Source: an uncultured Gammaproteobacteria bacterium
GTDB lineage: Bacteria > Pseudomonadota > Gammaproteobacteria > Pseudomonadales > Pseudohongiellaceae
Length of the DNA: 23,342 nucleotides
Assembly: GCA_937898685.1 (NCBI GenBank)
Contig: CALEJT010000060.1
Span: 1-23,342, forward strand
Reading direction: 5' to 3'
Below, piece by piece: positions 1 through 7,117 of this stretch (positions are counted from its first letter, which is position 1; each line of letters starts with the position of its first letter). The translations under genes and the position numbers were made by a program. The notes beneath the pieces were generated by a model, which was given only the letters and a program-made list of their open reading frames with translations, was not told where the DNA came from and ran no database searches.

Positions 1-71
1 AAGGTGGGTGTCCCCTACACACACGCCTCACACACTCTTCCCCTCACACACTCTTAAGGTGGGTGTCCCCT
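1..71. repeat. Short direct repeats at left edge
   Basis: The 16-mer AAGGTGGGTGTCCCCT occurs at 1-16 and again at 56-71. Between the copies, CCTCACACACTCTT occurs at 26-39 and 42-55. The stretch is rich in CACA and codes for nothing recognisable. The unit may continue to the left of the window. It could be the edge of a dispersed intergenic repeat or debris from a mobile element, but no transposase or terminal inverted repeat is visible here. Confidence 0.7.
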
Positions 72-357
72 CACACATAACCCTACATCAGCTATTTCCC
101 TGATATCCGCATCCGGGATTGCGGCGTTAGGCTACCTGCCGTTCCTGAATGAAGCTCGGGAAATCCTTTTTTTTGACAAGGAGAGCAAGTAAGCCCCTTA
201 AACCGCGCTACCGCATCCGTAGGCAGATGACCATCGATGCTCGTGCCTGCCAAGGGCCAGGATCTGTAGCTATCCAATTGGAAGGTGGGCGAGGAATGGG
301 GCCCCCAGTAATGCAGGGCCGTCTAAAAAAAACAACGACAAACGAGAGAGTGAATCC
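72..357. other. Gene-free stretch before the first CDS
   Basis: No convincing gene lies here. Open frames on both strands are short or antisense to the next genes and have no recognisable motifs. A TTGACA hexamer at 173-178 follows a T-run, but no good -10 element stands 16-18 bases after it, so I do not call a promoter. A weak purine-rich ribosome site at about 344-350 belongs to the gene starting at 358. Confidence 0.5.
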
Positions 358-726
358 ATGGAACCAACCTTCGTCCTCGATGAAACCGCCGTCTATCCCC
401 TGCTGATATTGGCTTTGGCCTCTGTGTCCTACATTCGAAGCGTGCCTTATCCAAAGCTGCTTCAGGCGGTCAAGGATACGCCTAGGGGTACCAAGGTCGA
501 TTGGAAGATTCCCACTCAAACCATCATCCTGGACATCATGCAGCTGGTCCTGGTTGCGCTGGGCGTGGTGCTGATGGGCAGGAATCTGTTTTGGGGTGCT
601 CGATACGATCGGATGGTCGTATGGGCGTACTTCCTGTTGGTCTGCGTATTCATGGCCTTTCATTTGGTGGTCAACGTGCGCGGCATCTGGAAGTCCTTCG
701 GATATTTTGGAAGTCCGAAAGGGTAG
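358..726 (+). CDS. Small three-helix membrane protein, unknown
   Basis: This 122-residue protein has three likely membrane segments at about residues 12-27, 53-74 and 86-108. A basic loop (about 30-50) separates the first two. It ends in a short polar tail. ATG at 358 has a weak GAGAG-type ribosome site 7-8 bases upstream. I recognise no family motif, so the function is unknown. It is followed after about 70 bases by another unrecognised multi-helix membrane protein on the same strand, so the two may be co-transcribed. The hydrophobic pattern and plausible start support a real gene. The long open frame on the opposite strand is His/Gln-rich, as expected for the antisense of membrane-protein codons. 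Confidence 0.6.
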   Translation: MEPTFVLDETAVYPLLILALASVSYIRSVPYPKLLQAVKDTPRGTKVDWKIPTQTIILDIMQLVLVALGVVLMGRNLFWGARYDRMVVWAYFLLVCVFMAFHLVVNVRGIWKSFGYFGSPKG

Positions 727-798
727 CAAGGCGAATCTCGAAGCGATGGCAGGCAATGCGTACGAAAACGAATGCGGGCACAGCGAGAGGGCATGGCG

Positions 799-1458
799 AT
801 GACATCTGATGTCACCGATGACGATGGGCAGGCGAACGAGGATGCACAGGACGATTACGTACTCCTGGCTCAGATAAGTCATGGGCATCAGGAAATAAAA
901 AAGAATAGATCGCGGCTGATCTTCGCCTTTCTTGCCAACGGTGTGGTCAGGACGACTCTGGTTCTTGCCGGGGCGGCATGCGCTTACTTTTCCGTGACGG
1001 CGCAACCCGGCAGCTTCATTCAGTCGCTCCTGGCGAACGTGGCAGCTGGAATCGGCGTGTTCGTTGCCGCGGCGCCGGTGCTGAGAGCGGCACGTCGTAG
1101 TCCTGGACATACCGCCTTGCTGGGATTGCTTATCGGCACTGCGCTTCTGGCGGCAGCCTATGTCAGCGGTTCTGCTACACAACCCGTGCTGCTCAGCGGC
1201 GGCTGCGGCGTGTTGCTGCTGCTCGCGCTGGATCTGAGTGTGGCGCAATGGTTGGATGCCGCGTCGAGGTCTGAAAAGGCAGCGAGGGAAAAACTATATG
1301 AGGCGATAAGGAAAGTGGGGGCAGCTGAGGACGTGCTCGACTACAAATACGCACTCCATGACCATTTGAATCTACCAAGAGATTACGAGTTCTCGCTCTT
1401 TCCCAAAGGCACTAAGTTTTTCGATGACGTTGGCGGAAACACTTCAGACGATGATTAG
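799..1458 (+). CDS. Four-helix membrane protein, unknown
   Basis: The protein has 219 residues if it starts at ATG 799. That start is preferred because GAGAGG at 785-790 stands 8 bases before it. ATG 793 is too close to this site, and ATG 772 would place the site inside the gene. The N-terminus (about 1-40) is acidic and then basic. Four likely membrane segments follow at about 48-66, 77-96, 104-123 and 129-152. The C-terminal soluble region of about 65 residues carries charged helices and an acidic end. This topology, with a cytoplasmic-looking tail, recalls small membrane effectors or sensors, but I see no diagnostic motif. It probably forms a unit with the membrane protein just upstream. 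Confidence 0.6.
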   Translation: MTSDVTDDDGQANEDAQDDYVLLAQISHGHQEIKKNRSRLIFAFLANGVVRTTLVLAGAACAYFSVTAQPGSFIQSLLANVAAGIGVFVAAAPVLRAARRSPGHTALLGLLIGTALLAAAYVSGSATQPVLLSGGCGVLLLLALDLSVAQWLDAASRSEKAAREKLYEAIRKVGAAEDVLDYKYALHDHLNLPRDYEFSLFPKGTKFFDDVGGNTSDDD

Positions 1459-1700
1459 AATCTTCCCAACAGGCGCCGCACCCGATGCATCCTTTAGTAC
1501 CAACTCGCCTCTGAGGTTCATGTAAGTTAGGAAGAGCCATGTAATCGGTGAACCCAACATGGGATGTCGGGTCTTATGTTGAACTCGGAGACCGTCATCG
1601 GAATTCGCGGCGCTCGCTCCAACCTGCGTAGCCCGATGGACTCACGACTCACGCGTTGACACATCGGTTTTGAGAGCAAGGCTTTCTTTAGGAGTCTGCA

Positions 1701-1967
1701 ATGCCGGAAGTGAACAAACCTTCCCTGAAACGCTCGATCAATCCCATGCCCGACTTCGTGCGGCAGGCGCTCGAGGAACATGGCCTGATGGACGCGTACA
1801 ACGCACGTCCTCCCTATCAGCGCAATGACTATCTCGGTTGGATCGGTCGCGCCAAACTCGATTCGACACAGCAGAAGCGTCTGCAACAGATGCTCGATGA
1901 ACTGCGCGAAGGATCGAAGTACATGAACATGCCGTGGAACGGCAGTCGGCAGAGTCGTTTACGTTGA
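1701..1967 (+). CDS. Stand-alone OmdA/YdeI-like domain protein
   Basis: This 88-residue protein resembles the C-terminal part of the YdeI/OmpD-associated (OmdA, bacteriocin-protection) family. It has a PMPDFVRQAL-type start at about 15-24, then the family pattern of an aromatic/proline segment, RNDYLGWI (41-48), AKLDST (51-56) and a following amphipathic helix. AGGAG at 1690-1694 stands 6 bases before the ATG. Family members are often longer, with this domain following another one. Here no N-terminal partner is encoded, so it is a single-domain form or a remnant. Family members are linked to resistance against cationic peptides and polymyxin in enteric bacteria. That role is inference for this gene. 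Confidence 0.7.
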   Translation: MPEVNKPSLKRSINPMPDFVRQALEEHGLMDAYNARPPYQRNDYLGWIGRAKLDSTQQKRLQQMLDELREGSKYMNMPWNGSRQSRLR

Positions 1968-2080
1968 GCCATCGAGCAGGGTTGTACAAAGAGCATGCCC
2001 TGGCTGGATGCAATCGGGACTTGAAGGCAAAGAATTGCGTCACTATCTACGCTGGCCCCTGGTTCTGATTCGGTAATGCT

Positions 2081-2632
2081 ATGCACCTCTACATCGTTCA
2101 CGGCTACGCCGCTTCACCCAACGATCATTGGTTCCCATGGCTCAAGAATGAGCTGGAGAAACGAGGAACAGCCGTTTCCATAATCAATCTCCCTGCACCG
2201 GATGCGCCACAACCCGAGGCGTGGCAGCGCACGCTGGAGCGTGAGATCACCGAATTGAACGACGACACCTACTTCGTCGCGCACAGTCTTGGTTGCCTTG
2301 CCTTGCTCAGATTCCTGGAGAGTCGCAGCGCCGATACCAAGGTGGGTGGCTACGTGCTCGTGTCGGGCTTCAACGCGCTGCTCTCGATCCTGCCGCAGTT
2401 GGATGGCTTCCATAAGCCCGATCTCGATTATGACAAGCTGATGCAGATGACGAGCGAGCGTACCGTCATCGCGGCGCGCGACGACACCATCGTGCCCTTC
2501 ATGCTCAGTCAGGAGTTGGCGCACTTTCTCGATGCCAGGTTCATCGCGGTCGAACGTGGCAATCACTTCATGGCGAGCGATGGCTTTACCGAGTTTCCGT
2601 TGGTGCTCGACGCGCTCGGGCAAGGCAACTAG
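2081..2632 (+). CDS. RBBP9/YdeN-family alpha/beta hydrolase
   Basis: This 183-residue cytoplasmic serine hydrolase matches the RBBP9/YdeN family in length and motifs. The N-terminal strand runs into IVHGYAASPNDHW (5-17), the oxyanion-hole region. The nucleophile elbow AHSLG places the catalytic Ser at 69. The acid is likely Asp135 in AARDDTIVP, and His162 in GNHF completes the triad. Family members hydrolyse small esters or amides, but physiological substrates are mostly unknown. The ribosome site before ATG 2081 is weak, although the HGY motif so close to the N-terminus fixes the start well. It has no tight operon link to its neighbours. Confidence 0.85.
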   Translation: MHLYIVHGYAASPNDHWFPWLKNELEKRGTAVSIINLPAPDAPQPEAWQRTLEREITELNDDTYFVAHSLGCLALLRFLESRSADTKVGGYVLVSGFNALLSILPQLDGFHKPDLDYDKLMQMTSERTVIAARDDTIVPFMLSQELAHFLDARFIAVERGNHFMASDGFTEFPLVLDALGQGN

Positions 2633-2859
2633 CGCATCGTTTCAACCTTGCAGTGCCTAGTACTTCGCGAGTGGTGGAGGTACTGCACGCAGAACCTCGC
2701 AACAAAAAATCACATTTGCGCGGCGATGCGCCAAGTCCGCGTATCGATGGCGCCATCGAAGGCCTGTAGCCCTTTTCAATCCCGGCCGTAGATGGCAAAG
2801 TTCGGCGCCACGATCGACTGCCTCAGAACTGCAAGAGCGATCCCCAGAATGGTGCTCAG

Positions 2860-3225
2860 ATGACCGACGTGGTGCGTAGCTCCGATTGCGGTAATTCACC
2901 CAAGAACAAGCTCGCCGAGGACATCGCGATTGCGATGGAAGTGGCGGATGTCGCGTTTCTGACGCCGTTCTTCGATGCAAGCACCGCGTGGCGTCGTCCA
3001 GATGGCGAACGGATCGGCGCTGCGGCGATCATCGAAACTCTGCGGACAGCGAAACTGCCTTCACGCGTGGAAGTGGAACATGCGCTTTCGCATGGACGAG
3101 TCGGTGCCGTGAGTGGTAGTCGCAAGGTCGGCCGTGCCGAGGAGCGCTTCTGTCACGTCATCGAGTTCAGTTCGGTGAAATGTACGGGTATCAGAAAAAT
3201 CGATTCCTACCGGGATTCGACCTGA
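2860..3225 (+). CDS. NTF2-like (SnoaL-type) family protein
   Basis: This 121-residue protein resembles small bacterial nuclear-transport-factor-2-like proteins that open with a (D)CGNSPKN segment (here about 9-16). A helical segment follows, then a strand-rich cone ending in IRKIDSYRD. The middle pattern, W-x-RPDG then GAAAIIETL then HGRVGAVSG, fits the family layout. Such folds serve as small-molecule binding pockets or isomerase/hydrolase scaffolds, and no substrate can be assigned. No strong ribosome site precedes ATG 2860, so the start is less certain. The 227 bases before it hold no gene I can support. Confidence 0.7.
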   Translation: MTDVVRSSDCGNSPKNKLAEDIAIAMEVADVAFLTPFFDASTAWRRPDGERIGAAAIIETLRTAKLPSRVEVEHALSHGRVGAVSGSRKVGRAEERFCHVIEFSSVKCTGIRKIDSYRDST

Positions 3226-3428
3226 GGGGTTGAATCATCGATCAGCTGAGGCAGCGTCTAAAGTCATCATCGAGGCGGCCGATACCGTTCTACGGGTTGA
3301 TCCAAAGCAAATGCTCGCCTTCGTGCGGGAAGGCGGCGACCGAGAAACTGACTTTCCGGAAAGGTTTTGGAATAACTTTGTTGCCAGTTCTCCATGGCAG
3401 ATCAAGAAAAGAATTAACTTCGTCGGTT

Positions 3429-3833
3429 ATGGCATCGCGTATTGCTTCCTGCTTTTGTGGCCAGCTGCAAATCGAGGTTCAGGGCGAACCTTTGGGGGTA
3501 CATGTTTGTCACTGTGTCGTTTGTCAGAGACGAACGGGCAGTGCCTTCGGCTATCTGGCGAGTTTCGCCGCACCGTTCAAGGTGATCGGCACCGCCAACG
3601 TCTACAGCTGGTCCGATGAACAGGGCGACAGCTTCACCTCACGCTTCTGCCCCACCTGCGGCAGCACCGTGTTCTCCACCTATTGCGGAGATCCCAAGTT
3701 CGTCACCGTCGAAGTCGGCTCCTTCGCCGACAACGCCTTCCCGCCTCCGCAGAAGTCCCTCTACGGCAAGAACAAGCACGGCTGGGTGCAGCTGCCCGCC
3801 GCAGTGGCGCACTACGAGGCCCACGAAGGCTAG
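3429..3833 (+). CDS. GFA-family (CENP-V/GFA fold) zinc protein
   Basis: From ATG 3429 the protein has 134 residues. It carries the GFA-family zinc ligands: Cys8 and Cys10 (SCFCG), Cys27, Cys29 and Cys32 (CHCVVC followed by QRRTGSAFG), and Cys74 and Cys77 (CPTCGS). The family is named after glutathione-dependent formaldehyde-activating enzyme, but most members have no proven reaction. The open frame extends upstream to 3297, but that extension lacks family features. The start at 3429 puts the first Cys pair at its usual place close to the N-terminus. The ribosome site there is weak. The 200 bases before it hold no gene I can support. Confidence 0.85.
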   Translation: MASRIASCFCGQLQIEVQGEPLGVHVCHCVVCQRRTGSAFGYLASFAAPFKVIGTANVYSWSDEQGDSFTSRFCPTCGSTVFSTYCGDPKFVTVEVGSFADNAFPPPQKSLYGKNKHGWVQLPAAVAHYEAHEG

Positions 3834-3971
3834 GTCCGCACAGCCCGAATAGGCTCTCCCTACAGAGCGACACCGGTAAATCCCCGATAGACAGCACCGG
3901 GCTGGCCCTCCTATTTTGAGCCCTCGACTCGAGCTCTTCCCTGATTGGTTGCGGGAGGATCGCGAGCAACG

Positions 3972-3994
3972 CGGTGCCGACGGCATCGGCACCG
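3972..3994. repeat. Perfect 9-bp hairpin before membrane gene
   Basis: CGGTGCCGA (3972-3980) and TCGGCACCG (3986-3994) are exact inverted repeats with a 5-base loop. No T-run follows, so it is not a standard intrinsic terminator. It sits 38 bases before the membrane protein gene at 4033. It could be a leader hairpin, an operator-like palindrome or a processing site. Confidence 0.5.
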
Positions 3995-4032
3995 GAATGC
4001 AAACCTCCAGATGCGACCGAGTGTGATCAGTC

Positions 4033-4500
4033 ATGGTTGAGCCGACCTTCCTTGCGCCGGGCAGGAAACCGAGCGATGAGCAGAAGCAGCAGTTGAAGGA
4101 CGATGCTGCGTTCTACTACGACCTCGCCAAGTTCGAAGTGCAGGCGATCGCGCAGCGCAATCAGATCCTGTTGGTGTTCCAGTCGATGCTGTTTGCCGCG
4201 CTGGGGGTGGCCATCGGCAAGGAGGAATTGTTCTTCCCCTTGTGGCTGCTGATGGCGCTTGGCATCACTGCTTGTCTGCTGTGGCTATATCTCAACGCAC
4301 TGACGCGCAGTCTGGAATGCAAGGCGATGGAAGAGTTGGAGAAGGTCGATCCACGCGTGGCCATCGTGCTATCGGCCAGAGCGAGCTCCAAGTTGCTGTC
4401 ACTGGGCAGCGTTTCCAAGATCGTGGCCTTCGGTTTCCCGTCGCTCGTGCTGCTCACCTGGCTGGTGCTGCTCTACTTCTATGGCTTCGCTGGAGCATAG
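4033..4500 (+). CDS. Three-helix membrane protein, RipA-like topology
   Basis: This 155-residue protein begins with a polar helical N-terminus (about 14-44, containing DDAAFYYDLAKFEVQAIAQR). Membrane segments follow at about 45-62, 67-88 and 128-151, with a charged cytoplasmic stretch between the second and third. The layout of an amphipathic helix rich in aromatic residues running into a first helix, then a later helix near the C-terminus, resembles small RipA/SLATT-type membrane proteins. I cannot confirm this from motifs. No strong ribosome site is seen before ATG 4033. A perfect hairpin precedes the gene, and an elaborate hairpin begins right after its stop codon. Confidence 0.65.
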   Translation: MVEPTFLAPGRKPSDEQKQQLKDDAAFYYDLAKFEVQAIAQRNQILLVFQSMLFAALGVAIGKEELFFPLWLLMALGITACLLWLYLNALTRSLECKAMEELEKVDPRVAIVLSARASSKLLSLGSVSKIVAFGFPSLVLLTWLVLLYFYGFAGA

Positions 4501-4537
4501 TGGCGAAGCCGGAGCTACGTTCCGGCGCCAAGCTCCG
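4501..4537. repeat. REP-like element with two alternative stems
   Basis: One fold pairs TGGCG (4501-4505) with CGCCA (4526-4530) and CCGGA (4509-4513) with TCCGG (4521-4525). A competing fold pairs CGGAGCT (4510-4516) with AGCTCCG (4531-4537). The element begins directly after the upstream stop codon. The base style (GTAGCTCCGGCTTCGCC on the - strand) resembles short dispersed palindromes of pseudomonads and xanthomonads. No convincing U-run follows, so a terminator role is uncertain. Confidence 0.55.
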
Positions 4538-4606
4538 CTACACTTTTCCAACGTAATTTTGCGGCCTTCGCCGTAGCCTCTCCCCAAGAATTTTCTCGCC
4601 CTTCGC

Positions 4607-5137
4607 ATGGCTCATCGCGCGCCCGTCATTCTCGTTCCCTACACCCCGTCGTGGCGCGAGCGCTTTCATGAGGAACGCAGGATCTTGGCCGAGGTATTGC
4701 CGCAGCACTTCGTGATCGAACACATCGGCAGTACTGCGGTCGTGGGGCTTGCCGCCAAGCCCATCATCGACATCATGATCGGCGCGAACTCGCTTGCGGA
4801 AATCGAGCAAGTGATTCCGGCGCTGGAAAGGCTCGGTTACGAATATCTGCCGCAGAACGAAGCCGCGATTCCCGAGCGTCGCTTTCTCGCCAAACCCATC
4901 GTGCGGCCGCGCCACTTTCACCTGCATTGCGTGGTCCTGGGTGGGAAGTTCTGGCGGGAACACCTGGCGTTCCGTGATCGTTTGCGTGCAGATCCTGCTC
5001 TTGCGCAGGAGTACGAGGCCTTGAAGCTGCGACTCGCACAGCAGTTCGGTGACGATCGCGCCGGCTACACCGACGCGAAGAGCGACTTCATCCTCGAGGT
5101 AGTGAAAGAGGCAATGAGAAGGTTCAGCAACCCGTAG
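4607..5137 (+). CDS. GrpB family protein (UPF0157)
   Basis: This 176-residue protein has the family's nucleotidyltransferase-like signature. VPYTPSWRERF lies at about 10-20, then IEHIGSTAVVGLAAKPIID (37-55), in which the GS and the later acidic positions resemble a polymerase-beta-type active site. HFHLHCV follows at about 103-109. Length matches the family. Function is not firmly established for any member; relation to nucleotidyltransferases is inferred from the fold. ATG 4607 has no clear ribosome site, but the family N-terminus starts right there. The gene stands alone between a palindrome and the YciI-type gene. Confidence 0.88.
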   Translation: MAHRAPVILVPYTPSWRERFHEERRILAEVLPQHFVIEHIGSTAVVGLAAKPIIDIMIGANSLAEIEQVIPALERLGYEYLPQNEAAIPERRFLAKPIVRPRHFHLHCVVLGGKFWREHLAFRDRLRADPALAQEYEALKLRLAQQFGDDRAGYTDAKSDFILEVVKEAMRRFSNP

Positions 5138-5231
5138 CCGCCGGGCGCCAAAATTTTTTGGGAATGAAATGTCGATCCGCGCCCATGCCGTTCGACTCTA
5201 GGAAGCCAATCCAACACAAAGGAGTTCGTTC

Positions 5232-5675
5232 ATGCGTTTCATCATCACGGCACAGGCGGGAGAGAACCGCGCTTCATCGGCTGCGGCAGAAGGTTTGAAC
5301 GCGGACCTCATCACCGCCTACATGCGATTCACCGAAGAGATGCACAAGGCCGGCATCCTGGTGGCTTCCGAAGGTCTGACACCGGGCGCGCCTGGGGCGC
5401 GCATCGCCACTGCCAACGGCAAGCGTTTCGTGGTCGACGGTCCTTTCCCTGAATCGAAGGAACTCGTCGGGGGCTTCTATGTGATCGACGTCGATTCACT
5501 CGAAGAAGCGATCAGTTGGGCCCTGCGTGCGCCAACGGGTCTGGGTACCGACGACATCCTCGACGTACGTCGCCTCACGGGTGCGGACGATCTGCCTGCG
5601 GAAGTGCTGCAGATCATCGAAGCAGCAGCGCCCACATGGAGCAAGGCGGTGTTCACCGCGAACAGGAAGGCGTAG
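5232..5675 (+). CDS. YciI/DGPF-domain family protein
   Basis: This 147-residue protein has the YCII-related fold with the DGPF signature at 69-72, followed by the usual ESKELVGGFYVID stretch. The N-terminal strand MRFIITAQAG and helix TAYMRFTEEMHKAG also fit. AAAGGAG at 5218-5224 gives a good ribosome site 7 bases before ATG 5232. Members are small ferredoxin-like proteins, often next to ECF sigma factor genes. None is visible here. A catalytic role is suspected for related YciI proteins but is not proven for this branch. The next gene follows after 9 bases, so the two are probably co-transcribed. Confidence 0.87.
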   Translation: MRFIITAQAGENRASSAAAEGLNADLITAYMRFTEEMHKAGILVASEGLTPGAPGARIATANGKRFVVDGPFPESKELVGGFYVIDVDSLEEAISWALRAPTGLGTDDILDVRRLTGADDLPAEVLQIIEAAAPTWSKAVFTANRKA

Positions 5676-5684
5676 GAACACGCC

Positions 5685-6011
5685 ATGAAAGAAGCACCGC
5701 TGCGCACACCGGATGGTCGTTATCTGGTCGTGCGCGGCCGGTTGTGGCGCAGCGCGAATCCGCATCTATCCGCTATCGAACGCGAAGCGCTGGTGCGGCA
5801 ACTCATGGTGGCGCGGCGTGCGGTGAAGTCGGCGCGCGACGCGCAAGATGAAAAGGCCCTGCGTGCCGCGCGTGCTGCCGTGCATGAGGCCAAGGTGGCC
5901 TTGGGAGAGCGTGGTCCCGTATGGTGGAACGATGGTGCCAAGGACTACAACCGCCATCTGGTCAAGAACAGTCCCTATGCCGACTGGTATGCAGCACAGC
6001 AGCAACCGTAG
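5685..6011 (+). CDS. Conserved small basic protein, unknown
   Basis: This 108-residue protein begins with TPDGRYLVVRGRLWRSANPHLS (broken pattern DGRY, RGRLWR, ANP at about 10-26). A long Ala/Arg-rich helix (about 29-76) follows, then a C-terminal GPVWWNDGAKDYNRHLVKNSPYADWY-type segment rich in aromatics. I recall similar conserved hypothetical proteins in Proteobacteria but no function for them. The AGGA ribosome site overlaps the stop codon region of the preceding YciI-type gene, and the spacing is only 9 bases. Translational coupling and a shared transcript are therefore likely. Confidence 0.7.
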   Translation: MKEAPLRTPDGRYLVVRGRLWRSANPHLSAIEREALVRQLMVARRAVKSARDAQDEKALRAARAAVHEAKVALGERGPVWWNDGAKDYNRHLVKNSPYADWYAAQQQP

Positions 6012-6027
6012 CCCATGCATGCACGGG

Positions 6028-6057
6028 TTCTGCAAATTCGCCAAGCCTCGTTATACT
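6028..6057 (+). promoter_or_regulatory. Possible sigma-70 promoter for acetyltransferase
   Basis: A good -10 element TATACT stands at 6052-6057. The best -35 is only TTCTGC at 6028-6033 (18-base spacer), a poor match. Its position 40 bases before the start codon at 6098 and after the stop at 6011 is sensible. Confidence 0.4.
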
Positions 6058-6097
6058 GCGTGCTTTGTTCGTGCCAGAGGCTTGGAACCGATTGCGG

Positions 6098-6571
6098 ATG
6101 AAGATCGAAACAGCCACCAAGGAAGACCACGCCCGTTTGCTCGAAGTCTGGGAAGCGTCGGTGCGCGCCACGCATGACTTCCTGAAAGAAGAAGATCTGC
6201 TCGCGCTCAAGCCACTCCTGCGCGATCAGTACTTCGATGCGGTCGAGCTGAGTCTGGCGCGCAACGATGCCGGCGAGATCGTTGGTTTCTGCGGCGTACA
6301 CGAAGACAAGATCGAGATGTTGTTCGTGGCTCCGGAACATCGTGGCACCGGTGTCGGCACGATGTTGGCGCTGCACGCCATCACCTCCAAGGGTGCGACG
6401 AAAGTGGATGTGAATGCGCAGAATCGGCAGGCCTTGGGTTTCTACGAACATCTCGGCTTTTGCGTAGTGGGCCATTCACCTACCGATCCGCAAGGCAAAC
6501 CCTATCCGCTCCTGCACATGGCGCTCACCGGCAGCTCGATGTGCGTCGAAGATCTCGCCGTCAATTCCTGA
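6098..6571 (+). CDS. YjaB-like GNAT N-acetyltransferase
   Basis: This 157-residue GNAT-fold enzyme is closely similar in pattern to E. coli YjaB. It shows VWEASVRATHDFL (17-29), the acetyl-CoA loop APEHRGTGVGT (78-88), VDVNAQNRQALGFYEHLGF (103-121) and the terminal GKPYPLLHM. It should transfer an acetyl group from acetyl-CoA to an amine of unknown identity in the cytoplasm. The open frame extends upstream to 5921, but the ATG at 6098 matches the family N-terminus (MKIETATKEDHARL). The extension overlaps the preceding gene and is noncoding in appearance. Confidence 0.88.
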   Translation: MKIETATKEDHARLLEVWEASVRATHDFLKEEDLLALKPLLRDQYFDAVELSLARNDAGEIVGFCGVHEDKIEMLFVAPEHRGTGVGTMLALHAITSKGATKVDVNAQNRQALGFYEHLGFCVVGHSPTDPQGKPYPLLHMALTGSSMCVEDLAVNS

Positions 6572-6702
6572 ATCAGCAAGCTCAGCCGTTGCCAGCGTCA
6601 GGCGGCGGTTTGAGACCCTTCTCTCAATCTTGTGCTCCGGCTTTCGTGCCGCTCGTGGAAAGTCCGCTATTCTGACTGCTCATGCATCAGGGAGGAGGCC
6701 TT

Positions 6703-7104
6703 ATGCGTTACGCCAAGCCATGCGCGGTCGCATCGATCGCGTTACTTCTCGCTGCTTGTTCCGACGCCGACAACGAAACAAGCGATGAGGCGGCACTCAC
6801 GACCGTCGATGCACAGTTGCAGGATCGGCACATTCCCGATCAGTGGTTGGGTCGTTGGTTCGGTCCCGAAGGTACCTATCTCGCCATCACGAAGGATGGT
6901 CCCGGCTACATGGTGGCAATCTCCGATCTGGATGGTCCCCAGTATTTCCGCGCGAGCGCAGACGGTGCTGCCTTGCGCTTCGAACGTAACGGCGTGGTCG
7001 AAACCATCACCGCCACCGATGGTGAAGCCACCGGCATGAAGTGGCTGATCGAAAAGAACGACTGTCTCACGATCAAGAGCGGCGAAGGTTTCTGTCGCGA
7101 TTAA
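6703..7104 (+). CDS. Small lipoprotein, unknown function
   Basis: From ATG 6703 the protein has 133 residues. A type II signal peptide is clear: MRYAK, a hydrophobic stretch, and the lipobox LLAAC with the lipidated Cys at 19. The strong ribosome site GGAGGAGG (6691-6698) decides this start over the ATG at 6682. The mature protein is acidic at first and then strand-rich, with WLGRWFGPEGTYLAI at about 46-60 and a late Cys pair (NDCLTI and EGFCRD) that could form a disulfide. The layout resembles small periplasmic sensor or inhibitor-like lipoproteins, but I recognise no family. tspO follows after 13 bases. Confidence 0.85.
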   Translation: MRYAKPCAVASIALLLAACSDADNETSDEAALTTVDAQLQDRHIPDQWLGRWFGPEGTYLAITKDGPGYMVAISDLDGPQYFRASADGAALRFERNGVVETITATDGEATGMKWLIEKNDCLTIKSGEGFCRD

Positions 7105-7117
7105 CAAGGAGCGAGCC

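Noticed and set aside
1..71. CRISPR array
   Set aside because: Only two copies of each short repeat, unequal spacing, low-complexity intervening sequence and no cas gene nearby.
208..1248. Long - strand open frame (346 codons)
   Set aside because: It is antisense to two membrane-protein genes, rich in His, Gln and Arg as expected from complemented hydrophobic codons, and shows no domain.
1656..1661. TTGACA as -35 for the OmdA-type gene
   Set aside because: No acceptable -10 element lies 16-18 bases downstream.
3230..3428. Possible coding remnant before the GFA gene
   Set aside because: The first part of the frame from 3230 looks protein-like, but it runs out of frame into the GFA gene, has no recognisable family and no good ribosome site.
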